This document shows positions 10,672-23,236 of a stretch of DNA of 64,000 nucleotides, piece by piece. The position numbers were made by a program, and so were the translations under genes. The notes under the pieces were generated by a model. The model ran no database searches and was not told the origin of the DNA. It saw only the letters and a program-made list of their open reading frames with translations. Source of the stretch: Colletotrichum lupini. Taxonomy: Eukaryota > Ascomycota > Sordariomycetes > Glomerellales > Glomerellaceae. Location of the stretch: assembly GCF_023278565.1 (NCBI RefSeq), contig NC_064679.1, positions 2,108,001-2,172,000 of the forward strand, read 5' to 3'. Each line of letters starts with the position of its first letter. The first letter of the stretch is position 1.

Positions 10672-13600
10672 TATATAAAAATATTTAAACTTAGCTTATA
10701 AAAAGTTTTTAATAAGTTTATTTATTAATATATTTTTTATTAATATATAAATAACCTTAAAACTACTTCTAATATACTCTTATCTTAGCTATATATTTTA
10801 TATATCGATATAATAAAGTTAAATAACTATTTTCTTTCCTTCCCTTATAATAAGTTAAATTATTTACTAATTATTGTAATTAATTAACTATACTTTTCTT
10901 AAGTTAAAAATAATATTTTTAAAAAAGTACTTTAAAACTATAATCTCTTTTATAGTTTTTTTAAAATAAAAAAGCTTAGCTTTAGTAATTGATATTATAA
11001 TTATTATTTAGTATGTTAATTCTTATTTAATTAAGCTATTGAAAAAGAATATTATATATCCTTAAAATAATCGTTATAATACTTTATTATTTATAAAACT
11101 AATATCTCTAGCTAAAAATAATAATTACGTACTTAGTATACTATTATAATAAAATATAAAATATCTCGTTATATAGAAATATCGGATATAGTAGTTAATT
11201 ATTTTAATATAAATTACGCTTAAGTTAGTTAAGAACTATAGTAATTATAAATAAGTAAAAGTAATATCTAATTTAATTATAATAGCTATATAAAGCATAC
11301 TCCTAACCTTTTCTTAATAACTCTTTATTTCCTTTTTTATTACTTACCCCTCGTTTAGTTTAAACTCTTTTTTAAAAAAAGGGGTAATTAAATATAATAA
11401 ATCTATAAAATTAAAACACTTAGTAACTTACTTAATATATATATTATAAATAAAATAAACCTTATAAATAATACGGTTTTATAAAATCCGTACTTTAAAA
11501 AAGTAATTAATTAGTCTATTCTTTTTAAAATTAATATATTCTTTTACATTATTAATAATCCCCTAAGCTACCTTTTAGTCGTCTTAATAATATAAAATAA
11601 TAAAATTATTAATATAAAATACTAATATTACTTTTTTATTTATAATTTAGTAAATATAAATCTCTTTATAATTATATATTATATTTATATTACGGAGTAT
11701 AAAAATAAAAGTTTAGAACTAAAAAATTAATAAATCTTAAAAGTTATATAGAGCGCGTTAGAGTTTATTTACTTTACTAATAACTTTATATTTTTCTAAA
11801 AGTTTAATAATTACTAGTTTTTCGCTCTTAAAAAGCGCGTTAAAAAATATATTAATAATATTATATTAGTTTACCTTATGGTCGAGTTAAGTAGCTATTA
11901 CTATTATAAACCTAAAAGCCTTTATAACGAGCGTTAAAATATACGTATTTTATAAAGGGTTAAGTAGTTATATATCCCCCCTTATATATATACGTACTTT
12001 TACCTTATTAACCTTATTATTAACGTTATACTTATAAATATATACCTATTTTAATAAAAATAAAATCCCTTATTTAAGATTATAATTAACCTCTTCTTAT
12101 ATATTAATATCCCTTAGCTTTTTTATTTTTATATTCATAATATCCCTAAGTAACTTTTATAATTATAATAAGAAATATTTAATATTACTAAACTTTTTTA
12201 ATAAGCTCTAGAAATTAATTTTAATAAGTCGTAGTTTTTAAACTCCTTTAAAGCGCTCTAAATAGGTCTTATAAACTACTCTTTTTACTACTTAATAAAG
12301 TATTATATATCCTATACTACTTTCTTTTATAACTTTTTATTAATTAAGTATAAAAATGATAAAAAAAGTAGTTTTAAAAACAGTTAAAATAATTACTATT
12401 TTCTATATTTAAATATAAAAACGTTATAAAAATACTATTATTAAAGTATTATAAAAATTTATAGGCCCGGTTTAAACGTCTAAAACCTAATAAAGCTTTA
12501 TTTAGTATTTAATAAAGTAGTTTTTATAAACTCTATTCTTATATAATAATAAAAATTTATTATAAAGATTCTTTATTAATATCGACTTTAGTATTAAGAA
12601 TTACTTCCTTATAATTAATACTTCGTTTACTATATATTTTAATATTTTATTAAGAACTATTAAGAATTAAAAACTTAAAAACTTTTATAATATATATAAG
12701 CGCTTATAAAAAAAACTATAAACTACGTAAAGCTATTTATAACTTAATTATTATATCCCCTTTTTTACTCTTACCCCTAAGCTTATATAAAGGGGTTATT
12801 TTAAAAATTAATAATAATAATAAAACTATATTAACCTTTTTAGCCTTATTTATTATATCCTAAAATACGTTTATTAATTACTTAGCGTCTTAAATAATTA
12901 AAAATTTAATAATAATACTATTTTTAATTATAGAGTTATTTTAAATATTGGTATTTTTAAAATCTAAATCTACTTCCCTAAATACTTAAACTAACTTATT
13001 ATTAATATTAAAAAGTTCTTATATTTCTTAAATTATTAAATTTACTTACTTACTTATAATAGCTTACTCCTTATATACGGGATTATAAAAAACTTCTTTA
13101 TTAAACTTAATATTTTTTATAATAAATACCTACTTAAGCGCGAGTACTTAGACTTTATATAAATTATATATTTTTAATATATATCTAACTAAGTATCCTA
13201 TATACTTATAAAAAAGCACTTTAAACTCTTTTTAATATATACCCCTCTTATAATCCCTAAAAAAAGGGTATATTTAGTAACTATATATATAAAAACTATT
13301 AAGATATAAAATAATTAATTTAAAATCCTATACTTAATAACCTATTTATTACTAATATTAATACCGCTTTTATTAATTAATTTTTATTATAATAAGCGAA
13401 TCTTTTTTATTAGCTTCTTATAAGGTAATATTATAAATAAAAACTACCGCTAGTACTATTTTATTTTATAAATTCGTAAAGAGGTTTATAAAAAAGTATA
13501 TTTTATAAGCTTTAGTAATTACGAGTTAACTTACTTTTTTAGCGTTATTTACGGGGTTATTTATATATAAAAATAGAAATTCTATTCTAATTCTTAGCTC

Positions 13601-14934
13601 TTTATATTACGTTTTATATACGTATTTAACATTTATAATTAGAAAAGTAGTCTTATTATTATTTTTAAAAAAGTAAATTAGAGTCCTTTTTTAATAATAA
13701 ATCGCTACTTCGAGGCTTTATAGTATAAAAAGCACTTTCTTTTCTATTTTAGTTTTTAAAAAGAACCCCCTAAGCTACTTATTATATTTATTAAAAGCTA
13801 TAAATATATATTATTATTTATTAAAAAGTAGTCCGAAATAAAAAAGATTTTAATATATATAGTACTATAGTTATAAAGCTCTTTTTAAGGGTAGTCTTTT
13901 TGAAATTACTATCTTAATTTTAAATAATATATACACTTTATATTTAATTTATAATAAAGGTTTAATACGTATACTTTATGTTTTATATAGTAATTAATAA
14001 AGAGTATTAAGTCCGAAATAACTTATTTTAAAGTATTAAAAAAGCGCGCTATTAAACCTTTTATAAGTATATTAATATAAGTAATAGAACTTCCTATAAC
14101 TAATTAATAATATAATATTAACTAAGCTTTATAAAATATACTTAAGGTTTACGAAAAAAGAATAGAATTAAAAAAGCTTATATTTAAAAAAAATTAAATT
14201 ATTTTTTTAAATAAGCTACTTTTTTATAGTATTTTTATAAAGCGTTCCTTATTATAAAGTATAATCTAGACTATAGTATTAGAGTGCGTTTCTATTTAGT
14301 AAAGTTTTTAAAACTATATTAATATAAAATCCCTTAATATAAGCGACGTTTTAAAGCTTTAAATCGTAAGTTCTCTTTTTTTTTAAGTTTATTTAAAATA
14401 CTTTTTATAATATAAGTACTATATATAGTAATAAGTAATATAATAGTTCCTAATTTAATATAGTTTCTATTATTTAATAATACGTAACTCTCGGGTTTAA
14501 ATAGGCTCTTATTATTAATTAAATATATTACTCTATAGCTATTTATTACTATATTTTAAAAAAGGGGGTAAGTACTATTTATAGGAGTATTAAAAATTAT
14601 ATTTATTTCTAAATTTTAACTTTTTATAAATATAATAACTACGTAGCCCTCGTTTTAGTTTATTAATAAGCTCGCTATAAATTAGTTAAAGGATTTTTTT
14701 AAAACCTAGGTTTTTTAAAAGTTTTATTATTTTTTAATTAACTAGCTTTTTTAAGCTTATTATAAAATAATTTCTACTTACTTAATTTAATAATAATAAG
14801 GACTTTTTTTATATAGCTCCTTAGTATTTATATTAATAACTTATCAACGTTTTAATTTATAAGTACTTATTTTAATTTTTAATACGCTATAGGGCGCTAT
14901 AAATATATATAATTATAAAAATATATAACGTTAC

Positions 14935-15975
14935 TTTTCCCCCCGATAGAATAATTTGCCGGGGCCGTACTATATATTACGTATTTAAAAAAAACTAGGT
15001 ATATTATGCTCTATACCTAACTACTAATTAAAATAGCTCCCGACCTTCCCCCGCTTCTAGTTATTTAGAGGGTAAGCTATACTTATTTTAATATATATAA
15101 GACCTCTTAGTACTAGCTTATATAAATAATTAGATTTTATATTATATACTCCTTTTTATTAAGGGTTAAGGAGCCCCTTATATATTCCCTTATATGTATA
15201 ATATAGCCCGTATTAAAAGGATTTTTAATTTTATAAAATATAATTTTTAAATTAATATTAATATATTAAATCTTAACGTCTATACTAACCCGGCTATTTA
15301 CGGCGTTCGTACTATTACTTAGCCGAATTTTATATTATTAAAAGGTATTTTACTAATCCTTAAGCGTACTTATATTAGTTATAATAGTTATAATATCGAG
15401 CTAGCTAAGGGTGCTTAGCCCGAGAGGGGTAGACTTATTAATAAGTATTTTTAGCCTACTAATTACTAACTATATACTAAGAGAGTAGTAGTTTATACAT
15501 TAATAAGTTTATTTAATAAATCTATTTAATAAATTTGTTTAGTTTAAATAGAAAGTAGTTTTAGGTAATATTAGAAGCGATAAGGATAAAAAAGTCTTTA
15601 CGAGCTCTAAGTAATAAATATTAGCTTATTTAGCCCTTTTTTTAGAAACTTTTACATTACTATTAAAGTTTAGAACCTCTATAGTTAAGGGCTACTTTTA
15701 ACTATTATAACTAATTATTATAACTAATTATTATAGCCAACTTCTACTATTAACCTTTTTAATTAGTACCGCTATGTAACGAAGAGGGTAGCTTATTTAT
15801 CCCGAATTATATAACGGTTTTCGTATCGAAATTATTATATTACGTTAAGTACGTACTTAGGGCATATTATGCGTATTATATAGTTAAAAAGTATATCGTA
15901 TCGTATAATTTCCTTTAAAAGCGTAATCCCGTTAAGGTCGATTTTTTATACTTATACAGCCGGAAAAAAACTATT
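14935..15975. mobile_element. nested insertion of about 1.04 kb inside copy 1
   Basis: Copy 2 lacks this sequence. The insertion is flanked by ATATATAACGTTAC on both sides (ending 14934 and spanning 15976-15989), of which the last 8 bases could be a hAT-size target duplication. The left end begins TTTTCCCCCCG and the right end finishes CCGGAAAAAAACT, an approximate inverted pair once RIP changes are allowed for. It is somewhat richer in GC than its host. The class is not certain; a DNA transposon or MITE-like element is my best guess. Confidence 0.6.
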
Positions 15976-17124
15976 ATATATAACGTTACGTTTATTATTT
16001 ATATTATTAACTAAGTTAGAGCGTTTAATAGAAATAAAACAAGCCCCTCTTTAATTTAAAAATTATTTAGTATATATATCCTAGGTTACTAAGCTATATA
16101 TATACATAATCTCCTCGAGGGTCCTCGTATACGTTTTAAAAACTATTAATTTACTAAAAGTTTTATATATATATTAGTTTTATATAAAGTTAAGTTTGGA
16201 CTTAATTATAACTAAAAAGTTAAGTATAATAATCTCTTTATTAATTTTTAAAATATTATATATTTTAGTTTAGAAATAAGTAAACTATTACTTTTTATAT
16301 TAATATTAAGGGTTAATTTTAGTTCTTATTTTATTAAGGGCTTATTAATATTCTTCTCGAACCGTGTTCCTTATTATTAATTTAAAGGGCGCAAATTCTT
16401 ATTTTAAATATTTAATAATTTGCTATATACTAAACTTAGCGCCGTTCTTAGTAACTTTTTAAAATACGTATTTATATAATATAATATTAATTAATTTTAT
16501 TAATTACTAAGTAAGGACTTTAATATATATATTAATAATATTACGTTTATAAGCTATAAATTACTCGTATTTAATATCGAGCTCTTATTATTTTTAAATA
16601 TTCTTAAGTATATATATTTTTTTTATAAGTATAGTATAAAAATAGATTTATTTATATAAAGTAAGTAATATAGCTAGTTTTATAAAAAAAACCCTAGCTT
16701 AGTCCTATAAATTACTTATACTTAAAAAAGTTAAAAAGTTCGTATTAAGAGTTATATTTAAAAGCTATTAATAGAGGATTTTTTAATTTTTTTAATCGTT
16801 TTTAAACGCTTTATAACGGGCTTAATAAACTTATAATTCTTTTTTATTGTAAGTTATAACTAATTATTTAAATTTAAAAAGTAAAATAAGTATTATAAAG
16901 GGGTTAAGGAATATGCTAAAATCTAAAGCGTTTAAGTTAATATATTTCTAAACCCTAACGCCCTTATTTATAATATAAAGTACGCTAAACTATTTAATTT
17001 AATAATTATAACTAATTACTTTAGCTTTGGCTAAAATAAGTATAAATAAGTTAATTATTTTAAAAAAAACTATAAGAATCGTATTAATAAATACGTTATT
17101 ATAATATAAGGTTTTAATTAATAA

Positions 17125-17137
17125 CTAGGTTTATAAT
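17125..17137 (-). other. primer-binding site of copy 1
   Basis: Read on the - strand next to the 5' LTR, this is AATTATAAACCTAG. Undoing presumed G-to-A changes gives GGTTATGAGCC, complementary to the anticodon loop of initiator tRNA-Met, i.e. half-tRNA priming as in Drosophila copia and Ty5. The match rests on assumed RIP changes. Confidence 0.45.
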
Positions 17138-17314
17138 TATTATAAGTTATAGTATGTAATAATAAGTATATAAAGTATAATAAAAGTAGCTTAATTATTA
17201 AAATAGAAATAGATAAAAAGAAAAGGTCTATATATATAATATTTAAAATAAATACGTAATTTAATACGTAACGGGCACTTCGTGAGATGCGATTACTATC
17301 CCTATTACGTAATA
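17138..17314 (-). repeat. LTR of copy 1 (5' LTR, right end)
   Basis: 177 bases matching 8644-8819 in the same direction. The right end reads CCCTATTACGTAATA, RIP-altered from the CCCTGTTACGTGACA kept at the inner end of copy 2. Confidence 0.88.
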
Positions 17315-17319
17315 ATAAG
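17315..17319 (+). repeat. target-site duplication ATAAG (inner end of copy 1)
   Basis: Follows the LTR end at 17314. Its partner is the reverse complement CTTAT at 30631-30635, beyond the outer end of copy 2. Confidence 0.85.
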
Positions 17320-17534
17320 ATAGAGTGAATTTTGAATAGCTCCTTTGAGATACTTGGTAAGGTCCTTCCCCTGAAATATTCATCTTACAATAGATACTAA
17401 ACTTTTGATGCCATTGGAGAGTGTGTGCTCTCCGCTTGCATATGCTCCCATCCTCGCGAGTATATCAAAACCGCAGCTTCTACAAACGCCAGATCTCCAT
17501 GCGACTTTCCAATGCTGCTGTCAACTATGAGCGT

Positions 17535-18710
17535 TCAATTTTGCCACCCAGTCTTTTGACGTTGTTCTTTCATCCGTTGGACGCAATCTGAACTCAAAGG
17601 TATTTCCATTTCGTTGATTGTTTTCTTCATGGCTTCCGAAATTCGCTCTGCTGGGTTGCATTCCGGGTGCTTCTCATAGCAAGTAGCGTATGACAACACC
17701 CTCTTAAGAGACTTGAGTAAGTCCATGATGCTCTCGTCGGCTCTGATTGTTACTTCCGTCGCTCTCGATCCTCGAACATAGATGAGGCCAGCCAATACAC
17801 TTCCGAGCACGACATAGTCGCATTTTTTATTCCGAGTTACGGGAATTCCGGAAATGCCAGCGCAGAGCCATTTCCCATCTACCAATCTACCGATAACCCC
17901 ATTGAGGTGTGAAGGTAGCTCTGCGGCGAGTTGACTGCGTAAGGTACGGATGGTTTCTGAGATATTCTTAGCATGGGGCTTGAGCGAACGCGGAACGTGA
18001 GGGCGTTTACCAGGTATGGTCGGCGAGCCCAGAGAGTCATAGAAATATTCTTCTAGGCGTATCCCGTCCGGAGTGGCCATGTGACCTTGATCATCTATGA
18101 TGCAGGTAAGGCTGATCTTGATGATGGTCCTTGCAAACAGTCTCTCATCGCCCAATGCCCAAGCAATGCAAGACAGCATCGCCAGATCCCGGCCGTCTCT
18201 GGTGCTCTCAGAGGTCTTCATCATACCGTACCACTGCGCAATCCACGGTTGAAAGACATGTTCCATCTCATACAAGCTTGCCAGACAAAGAGTGTGGTAA
18301 ATTTCCGTGAGACTAGGATCCTTCGGTACGAGTGAGAATTTTGCATGGATGATGTTGAGCAGGATCATCAATCCGTCCGACTTGTCGTGCTGGCAAGCGT
18401 ACAACGATGGAGTCCATCCGCACCACTCCTCGTCGCCCGGCTGAGCTTTTGACGTTGTCTCAATGAGTGTGCGCCTCCAGAATGGTGAGGCTCGTCGTAA
18501 TGTGTTTGAACATACGCGAAATGATTTGGTGGTGCCGGTAGAAGAATCGGAGCCGACGTGCAGCAGTAGATCTCCCGTCGAGTCTATTTGAATCTCGTCT
18601 TCGTCTGTGAATGCGTCTTCTGGCGGTGTTTGAACCCATTCGCTGTCCATATCACTGTCATATGCGTCTACCGCAGTAGCTGATCGAAGAGCCAAGTTCT
18701 TGAACTCCAT
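17535..18710 (-). CDS. BTB/POZ domain protein
   Basis: An intronless frame of 391 residues. After an acidic N-terminus (1-45), residues about 46-160 carry a fungal BTB/POZ fold: D-L-L-L-H-V-G near 48, F-R-V-C-S-N-T-L-R-R-A-S-P-F-W near 64-78, then the L-L-N-I-I-H-A-K-F and L-Y-E-M-E segments. This is the common Pezizomycotina form in which a degenerate BTB stands alone. BTB domains mediate protein-protein contacts, often as Cul3 adaptors or in transcription complexes; the partner here is unknown. The remaining 230 residues show no motif I recognise. The gene lies within the inverted segment and its frame is undamaged. Confidence 0.85.
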   Translation of the reverse strand: MEFKNLALRSATAVDAYDSDMDSEWVQTPPEDAFTDEDEIQIDSTGDLLLHVGSDSSTGTTKSFRVCSNTLRRASPFWRRTLIETTSKAQPGDEEWCGWTPSLYACQHDKSDGLMILLNIIHAKFSLVPKDPSLTEIYHTLCLASLYEMEHVFQPWIAQWYGMMKTSESTRDGRDLAMLSCIAWALGDERLFARTIIKISLTCIIDDQGHMATPDGIRLEEYFYDSLGSPTIPGKRPHVPRSLKPHAKNISETIRTLRSQLAAELPSHLNGVIGRLVDGKWLCAGISGIPVTRNKKCDYVVLGSVLAGLIYVRGSRATEVTIRADESIMDLLKSLKRVLSYATCYEKHPECNPAERISEAMKKTINEMEIPLSSDCVQRMKEQRQKTGWQN

Positions 18711-19514
18711 GCTTCACAGTTTTGTTCGATTGTGAGGAAGAGAGATGAATCCCGTTGAGAAGAGTAGAGAATGTTAGTGAACAATATTAGTACCTAGGCG
18801 AGACGCGCGGTGATGTCGTCCAAGCCCAGTGCAGCACCGCCCACCGGGCCAACCTCAGCACGGAGGTCACGGGGCATCTTGGGATGTCATGTCGCGTTAC
18901 ATGGTAGAGTTTTGTGGTTCCGTTAAACTCTGTTGAAGCGCAGACAATGGAGAGGCAGCTGAGGGGAAGGGAAACGCACGGAAGTGCCAGTTTTACGTAA
19001 TGATACACGCTCAGCAACGAACAGACTGAGCTGATAGGTTAGCGATGCTTGGCATCTCGTACATGGAAACAACCAAAAGCAACCAAAAGCAAGGTTGACA
19101 GAGTCAATTTGGTCTCTCCTCCACGTTGATCAGAGCTGTTTCGCGGGGAAGGACCCGGGCTCCGGAGGTCAGGCGGGATGGTCCGTCTGGGCTTGGCCTT
19201 GTTCTGGATTGAGGCCAGAGCTTCTTCCGCACTTCATGTTGAGACTCATCGTGCGGAGAATGACGAAGTCTGGGCATATGACTAAGCTCTACTGATTCAG
19301 GGAACTTTCAGCCAAGAATTCGACTGAGGAGGAAATATCCTCGAAAAGAATTGAGAACTAGGCTTTGGTCACAGCTCATATGATTTGCGGGATTTGTAAT
19401 TGGGGTTGCACATCTATGAATATGAATTACCTGTTGGCTTTTGACCTTCTGAGCTACTAGATATATTTCCTGAAAGGCGATCTGGTCCTTAAAGACAGCG
19501 CTTATACCCATTCA
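18711..19514. other. upstream region of the BTB gene
   Basis: No gene is supported. A perfect 10-bp tandem pair AACCAAAAGC lies at 19071-19090. The right side passes abruptly into AT-rich, RIP-like sequence near 19515. Confidence 0.5.
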
Positions 19515-22500
19515 AATTAATTAAACAAATAAGTCAAATAAACAGTTAAATTTAAGAATTTTAGCAAGTTAAATAATTAAATATTATAAGGCCCTATATT
19601 TAATATATTTAATTAAATATAAGGTCGCTTAGAAAAAAGAAAATCCGGGGCCGGGCTAATTAAAAATCGATATTCCTAACTATACCCTATAGAAGTTTAT
19701 AATTAAGAATATAAATACTTAGAGCGGGATTCGAACCTGCGACTCTTTACTTACGATTATAAGTTCGGTATTATACTACTTAACTAAATAGATTATTAGT
19801 AATTACTATAAAAAAAAAAGGGCCTAAGTATTATAAAGCCCTGAATTTAGTATCTTATTATATTTAAAAATCTAAAAAACCTTTAATACCCCCTTTTTTT
19901 AATATTAATAAAACTAACGAAGTTACGTATTACTATTTCTAATCCTTTATAATTATTATAATTATCGTTAATATTCATTAAATTATATATTAATCGATTT
20001 ACTATATTATAATTAATTAATTAGTAATAAGTTATACGATTTTTAGTACGTAGTTATTATTTCGGATTACTTTATAGTTATAAACCTTAACTAACGCTAG
20101 CCTTATATTATTAACCGATCTTAATAATTATAATAGCCTCCTCGCCCTTTTAAAAGTAATTTAAAAAGGGAGGACTTTTATTAATAATAATTTAATATTA
20201 TAAAAAGGTATAAAGCTAAAGAAGTCGTAGATCCGCTTAGAGGGGGTCTTTACTTAAGAGATTTATAATAAAAATATTCGAAATAAAGTTTTTTAATTTT
20301 ATTATCGCTACGATAAAATAGGGATTATTATTTATTTTAAAATAGTAGCTACGAGCTTAGTAACGGCTTATTTAAAATTAAAATACTAAGTAATAGATCT
20401 AAGCTTTAGTAAGTTATTATATTTATTAAAATCCTCTAAGTACGACTTTATATTAAAAAAATAGAAACTTATTTTTAATACTATTATAAAGGGCTAAGTA
20501 ACGAGAATTAAGGAATTAGTAATTAGGTATATTATTAATAATAATAGCCTATTTATAACCTTTTATAATCCTTACCTCCGGGCCCTCCTTTATTAGTTAG
20601 ATTATAATATTACTAACGAACTCTTATTATTATATAGAAATATAAAAAAGGAGCTAAGTAGGATCTTTACTAAGAAAAAAGATATAATTAAAGTAGAGAT
20701 CTAGAGGTTAATAATAAAAGTCTACTTATTATTTAATTTATAAACCTTATTAACGTAAAATATTATTATTATTATTTTTACTTATTTTCTAAACTATATT
20801 AAGTAATAAATATAATACCTTATGACTTTACGGCGATAGTATAGTACCTATAATAGGGCTAACATTACTTAGATTATAAAATTAATAATAAACGACTAGG
20901 AATTAGGTAACTAAGTCGGAGTAGTTATTTATAATAATACTTTAAATAATAATACTTATTTAAGTTATTTATATTTTATATTATTTTATACCTATATTTA
21001 AAAAGATATTCTTAACTAAAAGATAAGGTATTATAGTTATATTCTTAACCTCGTTAATAGGGCCTTTTTATTTGGTAATAATAAAGAGGTATTTAAATAA
21101 GAATTAAATATATTAATTAATACTAAGTAATTTTAAAAAGATCTTAACTTCTAGTATATAAGGGGCCCTATTAGTAAGCTTTAGAACGTTATTAAATTTA
21201 TTTACTTATTACCTTAACGATATAAAGCCTTTTTCGAGGTTAGTAATAAGACCGACGAGAACGATATATTTACTTTTTTTAAAGAGTTATTATAAGAGCT
21301 TATACTAATGCTTAATAATAATATAAAATAGAATTCGATATATTTTATAATATAGCGCTTTTTATAAAAAAGAAAGTAGATCTATACTTTCTTAATAACT
21401 AGTCGAGCTTATAAAGATCTAAAGTAATAGATCCCTATCAAGGACGTTTTTAATAATAATAATTAGTAGTTACTAACTAAGCTAAAGGTAGTACTTAAGC
21501 TATTTTATTTTTAAATAATAAGATATTAGGGCTGGGGTAAAGGAGACGGTTATAGCTATTTATAAAAAATAATAATAAGTCTCGAGTACTTTATTAACTA
21601 TTTTCAAGAGTAAAAGAAGTTATATAATAAACTTTTTAAAGAAGAGATAGATTTTATAGCTTTTTAAATCGTAGTATTATAATCGTAATTAACGTAAATA
21701 ATACTACTTCGTTAGTAATTAGCTCGTTATTAATTTATATCCTAACTTCTTTTTTAACCTCTAATTTTAAATAATATCCCTTATTATATTTAGTTTAAAT
21801 ATATACTTAAGGAGCGGGTAGAGCTACTTTTGAATAGTGATTTTAACTCGCGAGGATACTTCTAATTATTAATTATTAATACTTAGTAAGTCCTTAATAA
21901 GTATTATACTAAGTTAGGTAACTCTCTACTCTATACTATAGTAATTATTTTTTATTTTAAGTAAGGATTAAAATAGTTAGAGAAGAGGTAGGATATACTT
22001 AAATAAAGCTACTAACTATTTAATATAAAAAAAGGACTTTACGATTATTAATAAAAATAGTATATAAACGAAATAGTAAGTCCTCTTCTTTTTTATTATT
22101 TAAGTCCTCTTTTTTTATTACGATAGTTATAAGTTATTTTTAATACTCTTATGATTTTAGAAAGTATTATAAAAGACTTATAATATTAATAATAGTTAAT
22201 ATTTTAAATAATAAATATAATAATTAACTACGTACTTAAGCTTAATTAATATTACTTATAGATTATCCCTTAGCCGGTCCTTAACTTAATTTAATAGTAA
22301 ATTAACTATTAGCTAACCTATTTAATATTAAATAAGCTTATATTTAATATTTTTACGATCCTTACGATAGTAATAAATTATAAGAGGATATTTAGCTTTG
22401 CGAAGTTAATTTTAATTTTATAGCGATTATTAATAAGATTTTCTATACTAAAAGAGGTTTAATATTTTAAAAACTAGCTTTATAGTAGTACTATAGAAGT

Positions 22501-22695
22501 AAGAAGTTAATTTTTTAATTAGAAAAGCTAATTAAAATAAAGTCTATAAGTTAGTACTATAAGGACTTTCGTAATAGCTTTATTTAATTCCCGATTAGGA
22601 AATTAGTTAAATTTATTAATTAATTGTTAAATAATTAAATATGGCGCGAGAAATGAGCTAAATAATTAAATACGAACCTTATATTTAATTTATTT
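19515..22695. mobile_element. AT-rich, RIP-degraded repeat block, element type unknown
   Basis: About 3.2 kb with the same loss of CA/TG and dense stops as the retrotransposon copies, but it does not align with them. Similar A/T-rich motifs around TTAAATAATTAAATA and CCTTATATTTAAT occur near both ends (about 19570-19620 and 22627-22700), perhaps decayed terminal repeats. A tRNA-like sequence lies near the left end. No coding domain can be read. It is probably an old transposable element. Confidence 0.6.
19717..19791 (-). tRNA. decayed tRNA-like sequence (pseudo-tRNA or SINE head)
   Basis: The - strand has a perfect B-box (GGTTCGAATCC) with a T-stem that needs one RIP-type change to pair fully, and an A-box-like TAGTTAAGTAG about 45 bases upstream. 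The anticodon stem and acceptor do not pair properly, so it is not a working tRNA. Its place near the edge of an AT-rich repeat suits a tRNA-derived SINE head or a tRNA captured by a repeat and RIP-mutated. Confidence 0.45.
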
Positions 22696-23236
22696 ATATG
22701 GGTATAAGCGCTGCTTAAAGAAATAAAGACTTAGAGTTACTATAAAATGAGCATGAGTATATTTTAACTTCCTTCTGGGAGAGCTAATATTTGTGCTAAA
22801 GGCAAATTCACTCGACTTGGACCCTAACAGGTATGTTGACCAGTGACTTCTTTTTCTTCTAGTGTGTATTGTACAAAAGCTTTAACCTCGTCTACATGGT
22901 CAACTATAGGTTCCTCGGCGTAGACTGCTACTATCATAAATCTCAAGAGGTGCTGAAGTAGTCAGGCTCTCCTTTATGAAGTGAAGCAATGATGTGAATT
23001 CTATAGATAAGTCGAATTGATATCAAGAGTCCGATGTGGAGATATCGAAAGAATGAGGAAGATGAGGGGGACTTCAGGATGTTAAGAGGGTCCACTCGAG
23101 GCTTGAACTTTGTTATTAGGCAATTCTGAACTAAGCTAATAAATTACAGGTATATACAGAGTTTGAAGGCTAGTACACGATAAGAGAAAACCTGGTACCT
23201 GGGAAGGAGACTGACAAGACCTATTGCCACGACCAT
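22696..23236. other. 3' flank of the displaced gene half
   Basis: Ordinary base composition returns near 22740. There is no open frame of note. On the - strand this follows the stop codon of the secreted-protein gene and probably includes its original 3' untranslated region. Confidence 0.5.

Larger units (their letters stand above)
8644..17314 (-). mobile_element. LTR retrotransposon copy 1, RIP-mutated, probably Copia type
   Basis: This element of 8,671 bases is bounded by direct LTRs of about 176 bases (8644-8819 and 17138-17314). The polypurine tract lies next to the left LTR and the primer site next to the right one, so it is oriented on the - strand. No open frame survives: CA/TG dinucleotides are almost absent and stops are dense, as RIP leaves them. 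It aligns end to end, inverted, with 23901-30630. After removing two insertions seen only here (about 9271-10671 and 14935-15975), the base element is about 6.2 kb. Copia type is inferred from a half-tRNA-like primer site and a short reverse-transcriptase-like stretch, not from an intact polymerase. Confidence 0.9.
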
